A stretch of DNA of 64,000 nucleotides from Bacteroidota bacterium. Lineage in GTDB: Bacteria; Bacteroidota; Bacteroidia; Chitinophagales; LD1. The translations under genes and the position numbers were made by a program. Every line of letters begins with the position of its first letter. Positions within the stretch are counted from its first letter, which is position 1. This document shows positions 9,199 to 18,047 of the stretch, in pieces. The notes below the pieces were generated by a model. That model saw nothing but the letters and a program-made list of their open reading frames with translations. It was not told the DNA's origin and did not search any database. The stretch is from assembly GCA_016715625.1 (NCBI GenBank), contig JADJZU010000009.1, forward strand, positions 1 to 64,000, read 5' to 3'.

Positions 9199-11634
9199 TT
9201 AGTTTCTCAATGGTTTTCCGCTTGTCAATATGCTTTGAATTCTTTCCAAAGTCTTCTTCTCACCGCAAAGCGATAAGAACGCTTCTCTTTCCAAATCCAA
9301 CAGATATCTTTCGGTAACTTTTGATTCAGAAGTTAAGTCGCCACCGCAAAGTACGTAGGCAATTTTCTGTGCGATTTTGAAATCGTGTTCGCTGGCGTAA
9401 GCTCCTACTTTAAAAGTGGCGGCACCGGCATACAAGGCACTTAATCCTGCTCTGCCCAACACGGTAATATCATCTCGTTGTGGCTTTTGCACGTAGCCAT
9501 TGTTGTAAAGCTCCAGCACTTTGTCTTTCGCTTCGGCCAACAAACGAGATTGGTTCACTACTACAGAATCTTTCTTCTTATCCAGCACTCCAACACTAAA
9601 ACCTTCGTAAGCAGAAGTAGCCACCTTAGCAGTTGCAATTGCTGTAAATCTCTCCGCTAATTGAGGAATTTGTGCATCACCTGCGTAGTAAGCATCAGAT
9701 GCGCGCAGAGCCATTTCTTTGGTTCCACCACCGCCCGGTATAAGGCCCACACCCACTTCCACCAATCCAATATAAGTTTCGGCACTTGCTACAGCAGCAT
9801 CGGCATGCATAGAGAATTCACATCCTCCTCCAAGAGTCATTCCATGCGGAGCAGCTACCACAGGAATGGAAGAATAGCGACAACGCATCGTAGCACCCTG
9901 GAACGCACGAATAGCAAAATCCAATTCATCGTATTCCTGCTCTAAGGCGAACATGAAAATCATAGCCAGGTTAGCGCCTGCACTAAAGTTAGGATAGTCG
10001 TGACCAAGCACAACGCCTTTCCAGCCTTGTTGCTCGGCAATGTCAATTCCTTTGTTGATGGCTTCAATTACTTCGCCACCCAGCGAGTTCATTTTTGTGC
10101 TCCACGAAACGTTCAACACACCATCGCCAATGTCATCAATCCGCGAGAACGCATTTTTCCAAACGGGCTTTTGATCTTTGTAGTTATCTAAAACGATAAA
10201 CGCCTCGCGGCCCGGAATGGCTTTATATGATTTTGAAGGAATGTCGTAATACTTCTGAACTCCGTTCTCTACTTTGTAGAAAGTTTTGAAACCGGCAGCC
10301 AACATCTCATCTACCCAGCCATTTACTTTAAATCCGGCTTCTTTCATTCCGGCTACCAGCTTCTCTACACCAACGGCATCCCATTGTTCAAACGGACCAA
10401 TTTCCCAACCGAAACCGGCACGCATAGCATCGTCTATTCTGTAAAGCTCATCGCTAATTTCAGGGATTCGATTGCTTACGTAGGCAGAAACATAGTAAGT
10501 GAGCTTGCGCAAAAACTCACCATGCTTATCGGTTTGCTTGGCGATAGCCGGCAAACGTTTTTTCAAATCTTCAATACTCTTTAGTTCTGTAGTAGCTGAT
10601 TTGGTTTTAGCTGACGGTTTGTATTCCAGTGTTTTCCAATCCAACGTAGCAAATGATTTTTTGCCTGAAGCATCTTTCGTTTTCTTAAAGAAGCCCTGGC
10701 CGGTTTTATCTCCAATCCATTTGTTGGTTTCCATTTGCAGAATCCAAGATGGCACCTGCAACACATCGCGGTATTCATCGTTCGGCAAGTTATCGTAAGC
10801 GCCTTTCATTACCTTAATCATGGTATCTAAACCAACTACATCGGTTGTTCTGAACGTTGCTGACTTCGGTTTGCCAATTAAAGTCCCGGTCAGTGCATCT
10901 ACTTCATCAATAGTTAAATCCATTTCCTGCATCAACTTAATCACCGCTGCAATGCTGAATACACCTACGCGGTTGGCAATAAACGCAGGAGTATCTTTAC
11001 ACAACACGGTTTGTTTACCGAGATACAAATCACCGTAGCTCATCAAAAAGTCAATTACTTCAGGATGTGTTTCTGCTGTAGGAATAATCTCTAACAAACG
11101 CAGGTAGCGCGGAGGGTTGAAATAGTGCGTGCCGCAGAAATGCGCGCGGAAATCATCGCTTCTTCCTTCTGCCATCAAATGAATTGGGATACCCGAGGTA
11201 TTAGACGTAATCAAAGTGCCCGGCTTACGGAACTGCTCTACTTTTTCAAACACGATTTTCTTGATGTCCAATCGCTCAACCACTACCTCAATAATCCAAT
11301 CTGCATTTTTGATAAGACTTAAGTTGTCGTCAAAGTTGCCGGTAGTTATACGAGAAGCAAATGCTTTGTCGTAAACCGGATTCGGGTTGCTCTTTAATGC
11401 AAAGGCAAGCGCATCGTTTACCAATTTGTTGCGCATAGCCGGTTTCTTCGCATCGGCTTCGCTTAAGTTAGGCGTAACAATGTCTAACAAATAAACCTTT
11501 AATCCAATGTTGGCATAGTGCAGGGCAATACGGCTGCCCATTACACCGCTACCCAACACGGCAACGGTTTTAATTTTTCTGGCTTTGGCGGGTGTTACGT
11601 TCACCGCTTTTTTTTCTGTGGCTGTTGCGCTCAT
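9199..11634 (-). CDS. fadN: 3-hydroxyacyl-CoA dehydrogenase / enoyl-CoA hydratase fusion, FadN type
   Basis: Bifunctional beta-oxidation enzyme, 811 residues. Domain order is dehydrogenase first: NAD-binding VAVLGSGVMGSRIA at about 24-37, catalytic His/Glu in GTHYFNPPRYLRLLE near 168, a 3HCDH C-terminal domain near 215-310 and a second one near 370-450, then an enoyl-CoA hydratase domain at about 500-690 with both hydratase glutamates (GGGCEF and LVEVGVG). This order matches Bacillus FadN rather than E. coli FadB, where the hydratase comes first. First gene of fadN-fadA-fadE; its promoter carries a TetR-type operator across the -33 element (11721-11738). Confidence 0.93.
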   Translation of the reverse strand: MSATATEKKAVNVTPAKARKIKTVAVLGSGVMGSRIALHYANIGLKVYLLDIVTPNLSEADAKKPAMRNKLVNDALAFALKSNPNPVYDKAFASRITTGNFDDNLSLIKNADWIIEVVVERLDIKKIVFEKVEQFRKPGTLITSNTSGIPIHLMAEGRSDDFRAHFCGTHYFNPPRYLRLLEIIPTAETHPEVIDFLMSYGDLYLGKQTVLCKDTPAFIANRVGVFSIAAVIKLMQEMDLTIDEVDALTGTLIGKPKSATFRTTDVVGLDTMIKVMKGAYDNLPNDEYRDVLQVPSWILQMETNKWIGDKTGQGFFKKTKDASGKKSFATLDWKTLEYKPSAKTKSATTELKSIEDLKKRLPAIAKQTDKHGEFLRKLTYYVSAYVSNRIPEISDELYRIDDAMRAGFGWEIGPFEQWDAVGVEKLVAGMKEAGFKVNGWVDEMLAAGFKTFYKVENGVQKYYDIPSKSYKAIPGREAFIVLDNYKDQKPVWKNAFSRIDDIGDGVLNVSWSTKMNSLGGEVIEAINKGIDIAEQQGWKGVVLGHDYPNFSAGANLAMIFMFALEQEYDELDFAIRAFQGATMRCRYSSIPVVAAPHGMTLGGGCEFSMHADAAVASAETYIGLVEVGVGLIPGGGGTKEMALRASDAYYAGDAQIPQLAERFTAIATAKVATSAYEGFSVGVLDKKKDSVVVNQSRLLAEAKDKVLELYNNGYVQKPQRDDITVLGRAGLSALYAGAATFKVGAYASEHDFKIAQKIAYVLCGGDLTSESKVTERYLLDLEREAFLSLCGEKKTLERIQSILTSGKPLRN

Positions 11635-11695
11635 TTTTATAGTATTAAATAGTTAGTGTGAAGTGTATTGCTTTTGTATCTCTAAAACAGGGCAA

Positions 11696-11726
11696 CGAAA
11701 CTATTGTTTATTATTAATTGACCAAA
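11696..11726 (-). promoter_or_regulatory. Predicted fadN promoter
   Basis: On the minus strand TTTG (11726-11723), 19-nt spacer, then TAGTTTCG (11703-11696), one mismatch from the Bacteroidota -7 element TAnnTTTG. It lies about 60-90 bp before the fadN ATG. The same TTTG-N19-TAGyTTCG arrangement occurs before tetR. Confidence 0.7.
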
Positions 11727-11738
11727 CGGTCGGTTGGG
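11721..11738. promoter_or_regulatory. TetR-type operator upstream of fadN
   Basis: Imperfect palindrome CCAAACGG-TCGGTTGG (12 of 16 positions symmetrical) overlapping the predicted -33 element of the fadN promoter. A block of 22 bases (11721-11742) recurs without change at 14529-14550 upstream of tetR; with flanks, about 34 bp match with two differences. Placement predicts repression by steric block. Confidence 0.75.
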
Positions 11739-11742
11739 AAAA

Positions 11743-13866
11743 CTATTCGTTCGGTTTGTATATGCGTTCCGCATGTTTATAGGCCCACTCTTTGCTCAGG
11801 CTTTCTTCTTTCGTTTGCTGGTTTACGTAGAGTTGCATTTGGTCAGTATAATGTTTGGCTCCGGGCGTATTGCTGCTGCCATAGCAAATTACACTACGCA
11901 ACTCGGGCAGACTTCCGTCTTTTTTAAATTTAGAGAGCAGGATATAGCTTTCTCCGGCTGTAATTCTTCGTTTACCCTTTTGATAAGGATCACCATACTT
12001 GGCATTCCACATGTCCGGAGCTCCTGTGGTGGGCAGATCTACATCGCCCCGCTGATGCCTCTGAAACTCGCCCAGTGGTACATTTAACCTGCCAAAATCG
12101 GTCAGCATTTCGGCTTTCGCTCTTTTTACGCCCTCTACAAAATATTGAATCTTATATCCCGGAGAGTCAATAAATTTTCTTTCAATGTTATCGTTAATAG
12201 AGAAGTAAGTTCCGTAAATCCATTTGTAAACCAGCGTGGCATTCGTGTCTGAAATGTGACCACTGCGTTCCACAGCCCAGGCTTTCATTACTTGTATAGC
12301 ATCAGAAATGTCGGGGTATTTTGACTCGTCCAAGTGAAAAACCTCCTCTAAATCAAAGCTCTTGAAAGGTGCTACCACATTACGTGGGTAATGCGCATCG
12401 TATTTTATGTCTAAAAAATCTTGCCAGGTTAACTTGCGTCCTTTTTTGGCCTCCATCATTTCATAGAATCGCATGCTTCGATTCGTTTCATTAATAGCAA
12501 ATGATACGTTTTTCTGACAGGCCAGTGGTTTAGGATTCTCGTCTTTTGCCGTCATGGTATAAGACGTATTGTTGACTTCAAACACATAACCGCATTTTGG
12601 ATTAATGACATGCGGCAAGGAATCGTGCGGCAAAAACTTGGTCCAGCGTGTTTTCTCCGTATTTCCCGGCACCGTGCTTTTCCAGTCGTATCCATCAGCA
12701 CGAACCGGCATAGCACCGTTACTTACGCAGTAAATGGTGTCAAAGCGGTCGGCATAGGTTACATATTGATTGATGATTCCCTGAATGTCCAAAGCTTGCC
12801 GGAACTCGGTAAAGTTTTTCGCTTTATTCATCTTATACCATTCCTCCACGCTCTTCAAGGTCATGTTGGAAGCCAGGCGGATGGCAAACACCCCTTTCTT
12901 GTTTTTGTAGGTAGCACCATAGATGCTCCACCATTTTTTCTTTCCAATGGTAAGTATGAACTTCTTCTCCAGCGGTTTCTTGGAGAGGTTTACCGAGAGT
13001 TTGGCGCTGCTTGTTTCTAATTTGTATGACTTACCGTCAACCAGGTAATGATTTTTTTTCTTCGGGTCCATCTCTAATTGATACACATCTATGGCATCAA
13101 AATAATTGGTGGTGTGCGCCCATCCTAGGTTTTCGTTCGTGCCGTGAAAAATGGAAACCGCACCATGAAAGGTGGCTCCTAAAATGTTTAGCCCTTCGTC
13201 ACTGTGCAGATGGGCTTCATACCAGCTCATGGGTCCTTCGAGTGGTTGGTGTGCATTGCAATCGAGGTATACATTACCATCGGCAGTAATGTTGGAGTTC
13301 ATCGCCAGCGCATTGCTGCCGCGGGCATCTTTGTTATAATCAATGGTGGCCATGGTTTCGCCTACCACACTTTTAATTACCCCATCCACACCGGTCATTA
13401 AAGCCATACTCAGCATGTAACCGGAGATAAAATCGGTAGGCCTTATGGGCATCAGGCTTTTAAACGGAATCTTTTCAGGATGTTTTTTGAGCCAATCGTT
13501 ACCTGCAGCGGCTCCCGCTTCCAGTAATTTTTTGGTCTCGGGCGATAAGTCTTTCTCATAGTTTTTTTCAATAAAATCAGGAACTCCTAAAAGTTGAACA
13601 GCGTAATCGATTTTCGCTCCCTCAATACCCATCATGAGCCCCAGTTTGCCTCTCGAAAGCAATAATCCCCACATCACTGTTTTGTAGTCGTCCTCTAAAG
13701 CCGAATACACCAATCCATAAGAACAATCGGCATCTGTTTTTCCAAAAATGTGTGGCACGCCAAAACTATCGCGCACAATTTCCACCTGATAGTTTGGGTT
13801 TACCTGTGTATGTGCCACCATCGTACAGGCAACTAACAGCGTAAGGGCAATTACTTTTAACTTCAT
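11743..13866 (-). CDS. Penicillin acylase (S45) family amidohydrolase
   Basis: Secreted Ntn-hydrolase of the penicillin G acylase/AHL acylase/PvdQ family; 707 residues. An N-terminal signal peptide ends near residue 20 (LLVACTMVAHTQ). The family's self-cleavage point is visible as ARG-SNALAMNSN, making S184 the predicted N-terminal nucleophile of the beta chain, followed by DCNAHQPLEGP. Its ATG overlaps the tetR stop (ATGA), so it is translationally coupled to the regulator, and it ends right at the fadN operator. Cleaves an N-acyl amide; whether the substrate is a quorum signal, a lipoamino acid or a cyclic lipopeptide is unknown. Co-control with beta-oxidation suggests a fatty acyl group. 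Confidence 0.88.
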   Translation of the reverse strand: MKLKVIALTLLVACTMVAHTQVNPNYQVEIVRDSFGVPHIFGKTDADCSYGLVYSALEDDYKTVMWGLLLSRGKLGLMMGIEGAKIDYAVQLLGVPDFIEKNYEKDLSPETKKLLEAGAAAGNDWLKKHPEKIPFKSLMPIRPTDFISGYMLSMALMTGVDGVIKSVVGETMATIDYNKDARGSNALAMNSNITADGNVYLDCNAHQPLEGPMSWYEAHLHSDEGLNILGATFHGAVSIFHGTNENLGWAHTTNYFDAIDVYQLEMDPKKKNHYLVDGKSYKLETSSAKLSVNLSKKPLEKKFILTIGKKKWWSIYGATYKNKKGVFAIRLASNMTLKSVEEWYKMNKAKNFTEFRQALDIQGIINQYVTYADRFDTIYCVSNGAMPVRADGYDWKSTVPGNTEKTRWTKFLPHDSLPHVINPKCGYVFEVNNTSYTMTAKDENPKPLACQKNVSFAINETNRSMRFYEMMEAKKGRKLTWQDFLDIKYDAHYPRNVVAPFKSFDLEEVFHLDESKYPDISDAIQVMKAWAVERSGHISDTNATLVYKWIYGTYFSINDNIERKFIDSPGYKIQYFVEGVKRAKAEMLTDFGRLNVPLGEFQRHQRGDVDLPTTGAPDMWNAKYGDPYQKGKRRITAGESYILLSKFKKDGSLPELRSVICYGSSNTPGAKHYTDQMQLYVNQQTKEESLSKEWAYKHAERIYKPNE

Positions 13867-14483
13867 TTTTTTGCTTTTGACTTGGGAGAGATTTTAGAAA
13901 CAGGTTTTGTTTTAACCGGAGCGGTATTGTCTATTCGGTTTAAAATTCTTTTAGTCGTGTTCTTCAGGTAATTGTGGTCGTTAAACACCCGGCTAAACAT
14001 TAGGCTGCCTTCAATTTCCGCTACACTTCTCTCCGCCAGTTCGTTCGCAATTTTTTCTCCGTATTTGTCCAGGTAAATGGTTTTTACGGCATGGAAAAAA
14101 TCAAGAAAGAAGCGTTGCACCAAACTATTGAATTCAGGTGCCATGAGCGATGTTTCCACACCCATGTTGCCCAGCAGATTTCCTTTTTCTTCATCCAGAA
14201 AAACTTTTTCGGCTGCCAGGAAGAGGTTTTCCAGTCTTTTTTGAGGAGGAATGCTTTTGTCGTAGGCATGGCTGAACACGTTTGTCTTAAAAAATTCATG
14301 CACCATTTTAATTACCTTCCTCATTAAATCTTCCTTGCTGGGAAAGTAGTGGTAAAGCGAACCTTTTTGCAAGCCGCAGGCTTCGGCTATATCGCTCATA
14401 GAAGTATTGAAATAGCTTTTTTTGCGAAACAATTTCAATGCTTCTATAATAATAGTCTGTTCGTCTACCTTCTGCCTGGGCAT
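13863..14483 (-). CDS. TetR family transcriptional regulator (probable fatty-acid/acyl-CoA repressor)
   Basis: 206 residues starting at MPRQKVDEQT (ATG at 14483); the open frame extends upstream but runs through its own promoter and operator, so the longer start is rejected. TetR_N helix-turn-helix is at about residues 8-54, with TSMSDIAEACGLQKGSLYHY and FPSKEDLM as the classic helix 2-3 and following signature. The C-terminal ligand domain ends in a Lys-rich tail. Identical operators before its own promoter and before fadN imply autorepression and control of beta-oxidation; acyl-CoA as the ligand is an inference by analogy with FadR/PfmR-type TetR proteins. Confidence 0.9.
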   Translation of the reverse strand: MPRQKVDEQTIIIEALKLFRKKSYFNTSMSDIAEACGLQKGSLYHYFPSKEDLMRKVIKMVHEFFKTNVFSHAYDKSIPPQKRLENLFLAAEKVFLDEEKGNLLGNMGVETSLMAPEFNSLVQRFFLDFFHAVKTIYLDKYGEKIANELAERSVAEIEGSLMFSRVFNDHNYLKNTTKRILNRIDNTAPVKTKPVSKISPKSKAKK

Positions 14484-14503
14484 GTGTGTGCTTGTTGGGA
14501 TGG

Positions 14504-14534
14504 CGAAGCTAAGCGGAGTTTTTAATTTACCAAA
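14504..14534 (-). promoter_or_regulatory. Predicted tetR-acylase promoter
   Basis: Minus-strand TTTG (14534-14531), spacer of 19, TAGCTTCG (14511-14504), start codon 20 bp further on. Same architecture and one base different at -7 from the fadN promoter. Confidence 0.68.
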
Positions 14535-14546
14535 CGGTCGGTTGGG
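14529..14546. promoter_or_regulatory. TetR-type operator between tetR and plsC-like gene
   Basis: Same palindrome (CCAAACGGTCGGTTGG) as at 11721, covering the -33 element of the tetR promoter and lying about 40 bp before the divergent acyltransferase start, so one site could control both directions. Confidence 0.75.
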
Positions 14547-14583
14547 AAAAATATTGACGCACTTTCCATTACATTTGCGTGCT

Positions 14584-15162
14584 ATGGGCAAACTAATATC
14601 AAGGTTCGTTTTCTGGATTTTTGGGTGGTCCTTTAAGGACCATGTGGGCGGTGGATATAACCGCTGTGTGATGATTGCTTCACCGCACACCAGCAATTGG
14701 GATTTAATATTTGCCAGAGCCGCTTTCTATTTAATGGATATACCGGTTCGCTATACCGTAAAAAAGGAATGGATGCGCTTTCCGTTCAATCTGATTTTTG
14801 GCCCTTTGGGCGCGATAGCTATCGATCGCAGCCCCAAGAAAGCAGGAGAGGAGCGCAAGAGTATGACAGAGGCTATGATAGAATTATTCAGTCATCAGCA
14901 AGATTTAGCGGTGATGGTGACACCCGAGGGAACACGCTCGCTTCGCACGAAATGGAAAACCGGCTTTTATCATACTGCTGTTGGGGCAAAGGTGCCCATC
15001 GCTTTGGGTTATCTGGATTACAAGAACAAGGAAGCCGGTGTAGGCAAGTTGATTTATCCGAGTGGCAACATGGAAAAAGACATGCGTGAAATTATGGCTT
15101 TCTACAAACCCATACAGGGCAAGCACCCGGAAAAATTCTCTGTTGACACAGATTACGCCTGA
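14584..15162 (+). CDS. 1-acyl-sn-glycerol-3-phosphate acyltransferase-like protein (PlsC family)
   Basis: Acyltransferase of the LPLAT superfamily, 192 residues. The catalytic HX4D motif is HTSNWD at about residues 35-40 and the phosphate-binding TPEGTRS motif at about 117-123; an internal hydrophobic helix could anchor it to the membrane. I start at the ATG at 14584; the open frame extends back through the tetR operator. TACATTTG (14570-14577), a perfect -7 element, stands only 6 bp before this ATG, so the mRNA may be nearly leaderless. Divergent from tetR across the shared operator. It may acylate lysophospholipid or another lipid; compared with E. coli PlsC it is short. Confidence 0.85.
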   Translation: MGKLISRFVFWIFGWSFKDHVGGGYNRCVMIASPHTSNWDLIFARAAFYLMDIPVRYTVKKEWMRFPFNLIFGPLGAIAIDRSPKKAGEERKSMTEAMIELFSHQQDLAVMVTPEGTRSLRTKWKTGFYHTAVGAKVPIALGYLDYKNKEAGVGKLIYPSGNMEKDMREIMAFYKPIQGKHPEKFSVDTDYA

Positions 15163-16007
15163 GCAAAAAAAGCCAGCAGTTTTGCATTTACCCAAGCAGG
15201 GTTATCGTGCTGCACAAAGTGGCCGCTCGTTGAATCGTAGCAGATTTCAATTGTTTTTTCACAATAGTCTTGAGTCCGGTAGGTTAGCTCCTTCCCCAGG
15301 GCCAAATCGTGTTCTCCCCACAACATGAGCACCGGTGCTTGTATTTTAGGGAAGGGATTTTGTTTAGAAAACATGCTGCGAAAGGCCGAGCGATAATAGG
15401 CTACAACCGCCTCGGCTGTGCCCCGATGTTTATATGCCTCCACATACTTTTGAATGTCTTCTTCGCTGATAGCTGTTTTATTCATCAGCATTTTGTGAAA
15501 AGTGTTCCTGAAAAAATGTTCGGTGCCCACTACTTTTTCCGGGACTAATGGCAGTTGAAAAAAGAAGATATACCAACTTTTTAAACATTGCGAAAAATTG
15601 AGCTCCAGAAAGGTTCTGCTCATTTCTTTGGGGTGTGGCACATTGAGTATGGCGAGTTTACTTACCTTCTCCGGATGAAAAGCCGCCACAGCCCAGGCTA
15701 CAGCTGCACCCCAGTCGTGCCCTACTACTATGGCATGCTGTGCACCCAGAGCGGCAATGAGATCAGCAATATCTTTGGCGAGCGTTTCCATATGATAATC
15801 TGCTACTGCTTTTGGTTTATCGCTTAAATTATAACCACGCATATCCGGAGCCACTACCCGATACTTTTCAGCCAATACGGGCATTTGATTTTTCCAACCA
15901 TACCAAAACTCCGGAAAGCCATGCAGTAGTACCACCAATTCCCCACTTCCTTCTTCCATATAATGCATTTGTATGCCGTTGCAGGTAATGTATTTAGAAT
16001 CGGCCAT
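15153..16007 (-). CDS. Alpha/beta hydrolase, epoxide hydrolase/haloacid dehalogenase-like
   Basis: 284 residues, alpha/beta-hydrolase fold. Oxyanion region HGFPEFWYGW at about 29-38, nucleophile elbow GHDWGAAVAW near 102-111 with aspartate rather than serine as nucleophile, and the terminal histidine in SGHFVQHD near 263. The Asp nucleophile and HGFPEFW place it with epoxide hydrolases and fluoroacetate dehalogenases, not esterases. Convergent with the acyltransferase gene, overlapping it by 10 bp. No signal peptide. Substrate unknown. Confidence 0.85.
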   Translation of the reverse strand: MADSKYITCNGIQMHYMEEGSGELVVLLHGFPEFWYGWKNQMPVLAEKYRVVAPDMRGYNLSDKPKAVADYHMETLAKDIADLIAALGAQHAIVVGHDWGAAVAWAVAAFHPEKVSKLAILNVPHPKEMSRTFLELNFSQCLKSWYIFFFQLPLVPEKVVGTEHFFRNTFHKMLMNKTAISEEDIQKYVEAYKHRGTAEAVVAYYRSAFRSMFSKQNPFPKIQAPVLMLWGEHDLALGKELTYRTQDYCEKTIEICYDSTSGHFVQHDNPAWVNAKLLAFFAQA

Positions 16008-16034
16008 GGGAGTGGGTTTTTATCTGGTGAAAAT

Positions 16035-16068
16035 AAAAAACGGTCACCTGTGCAGGGGACCGTTTTTT
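16035..16068. terminator. Bidirectional rho-independent terminator
   Basis: Eleven-bp perfect arms (AAAAAACGGTC / GACCGTTTTTT) around an inner CCTG-TG-CAGG hairpin. It ends the leftward CBS-domain transcript and would also stop rightward readthrough. Confidence 0.85.
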
Positions 16069-16091
16069 ATGAAAGTGAGTTATAATGAATG

Positions 16092-16517
16092 CTAGATGTT
16101 ATCTAACTGCCATTTATATACACGAACAATATCTTTATTGGTGATAATTCCATGCACTAATCCGTCTTTTAGAACAGGAACTGCCTGAAATTTACCTTCT
16201 GCCAGAATTTCCAGAATTCTTTCCAATGTATCATCTACGCCCACGGAAGTAGGGTGGTGAGTCATGACTTCAGAAATTTCAAACGCAGCTTCCAGCGAAG
16301 CGGCATCGGTAGGTTCGTTATTTTTAATGCGGTTGCTCAGGTAAGAAGCCATGTCGTTAACACTTAGAATTCCCAACAATTTGTCGTCAAATGCGATGGG
16401 AAGGTGCTGCACTTTGTAAGTGGTAAAGAATTCCATAACCTGGCTAAACTTGTTGTTGAGGTTAGCTACTACCACATTGGATGTCATAATCTGAGAAGCG
16501 AGAATTGTTTGAGACAT
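16092..16517 (-). CDS. Two-CBS-domain protein
   Basis: 141-residue stand-alone CBS pair. First CBS at about residues 6-65 (IMTSNVVVANLNNKFSQVMEF), second at about 82-137 (VMTHHPTSVGVDDTLERIL), each with the closing LLGILSVNDMASYL or VHGIITNKDIVRV segment. Such proteins bind adenosine nucleotides or other ligands and sense energy state; no catalytic domain is attached. Monocistronic: its own terminator follows at 16035. Partner cannot be inferred. Confidence 0.9.
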   Translation of the reverse strand: MSQTILASQIMTSNVVVANLNNKFSQVMEFFTTYKVQHLPIAFDDKLLGILSVNDMASYLSNRIKNNEPTDAASLEAAFEISEVMTHHPTSVGVDDTLERILEILAEGKFQAVPVLKDGLVHGIITNKDIVRVYKWQLDNI

Positions 16518-16606
16518 GGATTTTTATTTTTTAGTGCTGCGAATTTACATGCTTCCTGTTCTTTTCCAATATGACGCTGGTCAGAACGTAATTTTGGGTG
16601 TCGGGT

Positions 16607-18037
16607 TTATTGTTTCAGGAACTCGCTGAACCATTTTCCGCTCGCTTTGATGGTTCTTTTTTGCGTTTCAAAATCTACGCCTACTAAGCCAAATCGGGTT
16701 CTGAAACCCTCAGCCCATTCAAAGTTATCCATAAAGCTCCAGATAAAATAGCCATCTACCGGAACCCCTTCCTGCTTGGCTTTTAACACCTGCCGCAAAT
16801 AGTCTTTGATAAACTGCAGGCGTTTAGTGTCGTTGATTTCGCCTCCGATGTTTTCGTCAGGGAAGGCAGCACCGTTTTCGGTCACAATAATTTTTTTCAT
16901 GTTTTTGTAGCCGGCATACTTCTTCAGTAACTTGTAAATTCCTTCGGGGTATACTTCCCAACCCATTTCGGTCATATCGTGTCCCAGTTTCTTGGCGGGC
17001 ACATTTGCAAAATGAATGATGGGAATTAAGCCAAGTTTATACACCACCATGCGCGAGTAGTTTTGCAATCCTATAAAATCAAAATCGAAGGCCATTTTTT
17101 CGGCATCACCGGGCAGTATGTGTTTTTCAATGTGCTTGCAAGCCGGTAAATCTGCTTTGGGGTAACCCAGTCCCATTATCGGGTCCAGGAACAAGCGATT
17201 GATAAAAGCATCGGCTCTTCGTGCCGCTTTCACATTGGCCGGTTTATCATTTTTTGCATCAATATGGCTGCACGAGAAGGTCGTTCCTATATTGGCTTCG
17301 GGAACATTTTTCCGGATTATTCTTCCTCCGGCACCATGGCACATGACCACATTATGCACTGCTCTGTAAAACTTACCGAAGTTTACATGGCCCGGGGCAT
17401 GAATTCCAATCAGGTGACCCAGCGGAACAAACGCCATGGGCTCATTAAACACCATCCAGTTTTTTACTTTATCGCCATAGGCCTTGCTAATGGTATCTAC
17501 AAACTCTTCAAACCATTGAATGGAATCGCGGTTGGCCCAGCCTCCTTTATCTTCCAAAGCCTGCGGCAAATCCCAGTGATAGCACGTAATGTAGGGGGCT
17601 ACATTTTCGTTCAGGCATTTATCAATGACGCGGTGATAAAAGTCAATACCTTTTTGATTCACCGTACCGGTTCCTTGCGGCAGCACTCTGGACCAGGCAA
17701 TGGAAAACCGCGATGCAGGGATATTCATTTTGCGCATGAGCTCAATGTCGCTCTCATACCGGTGATAAAAATCGCAGGCCACATCACCGTTTTCTCTGGT
17801 CTTTATCTTCCCTTTTTTGTAGTGTGTAAAATGATCCCAAATACTTTCTCCTTTGCCATCCTCATTCCATCCTCCTTCAATTTGATAAGCAGCAGTAGCC
17901 GTGCCCCACACAAAGTCCTTTCCAAAATCACTTCGCTTTAGTTCATCTTCCGCCAGCAATTGTGCCAGAAGGTGGGTGGGCAAAAGACTGCCGGCTGCCA
18001 GCAGCGATGTAAGTTTCAGGTATTCTTCGCGTGTCAT
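16607..18037 (-). CDS. Beta-glucosidase, GH1 family
   Basis: 476 residues, TIM-barrel family 1 glycosidase. Acid/base glutamate E199 is in WMVFNEP and the nucleophile E387 in IIVTENG; DFVWGTATAAYQIEG at 41-55 is the GH1 N-terminal signature. The N-terminus (MTREEYLKLTSLLAAGSLLPTH) looks like an uncleaved or weak signal/Tat-like leader, unusual for the mostly cytoplasmic GH1 family, so export is possible. It is 10 bp after the secreted hypothetical gene at 18048-18794 and probably co-transcribed. Could hydrolyse beta-glucosides or beta-galactosides. Confidence 0.93.
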   Translation of the reverse strand: MTREEYLKLTSLLAAGSLLPTHLLAQLLAEDELKRSDFGKDFVWGTATAAYQIEGGWNEDGKGESIWDHFTHYKKGKIKTRENGDVACDFYHRYESDIELMRKMNIPASRFSIAWSRVLPQGTGTVNQKGIDFYHRVIDKCLNENVAPYITCYHWDLPQALEDKGGWANRDSIQWFEEFVDTISKAYGDKVKNWMVFNEPMAFVPLGHLIGIHAPGHVNFGKFYRAVHNVVMCHGAGGRIIRKNVPEANIGTTFSCSHIDAKNDKPANVKAARRADAFINRLFLDPIMGLGYPKADLPACKHIEKHILPGDAEKMAFDFDFIGLQNYSRMVVYKLGLIPIIHFANVPAKKLGHDMTEMGWEVYPEGIYKLLKKYAGYKNMKKIIVTENGAAFPDENIGGEINDTKRLQFIKDYLRQVLKAKQEGVPVDGYFIWSFMDNFEWAEGFRTRFGLVGVDFETQKRTIKASGKWFSEFLKQ

Positions 18038-18047
18038 GATGGTCGTA

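Noticed and set aside
12610..13020. 136-codon plus-strand frame
   Set aside because: Antisense to the penicillin-acylase gene, no start-site or motif support.
17264..17941. 225-codon plus-strand frame
   Set aside because: Antisense to the GH1 gene with intact catalytic motifs; the product has no domain and the frame is a by-product of codon use.
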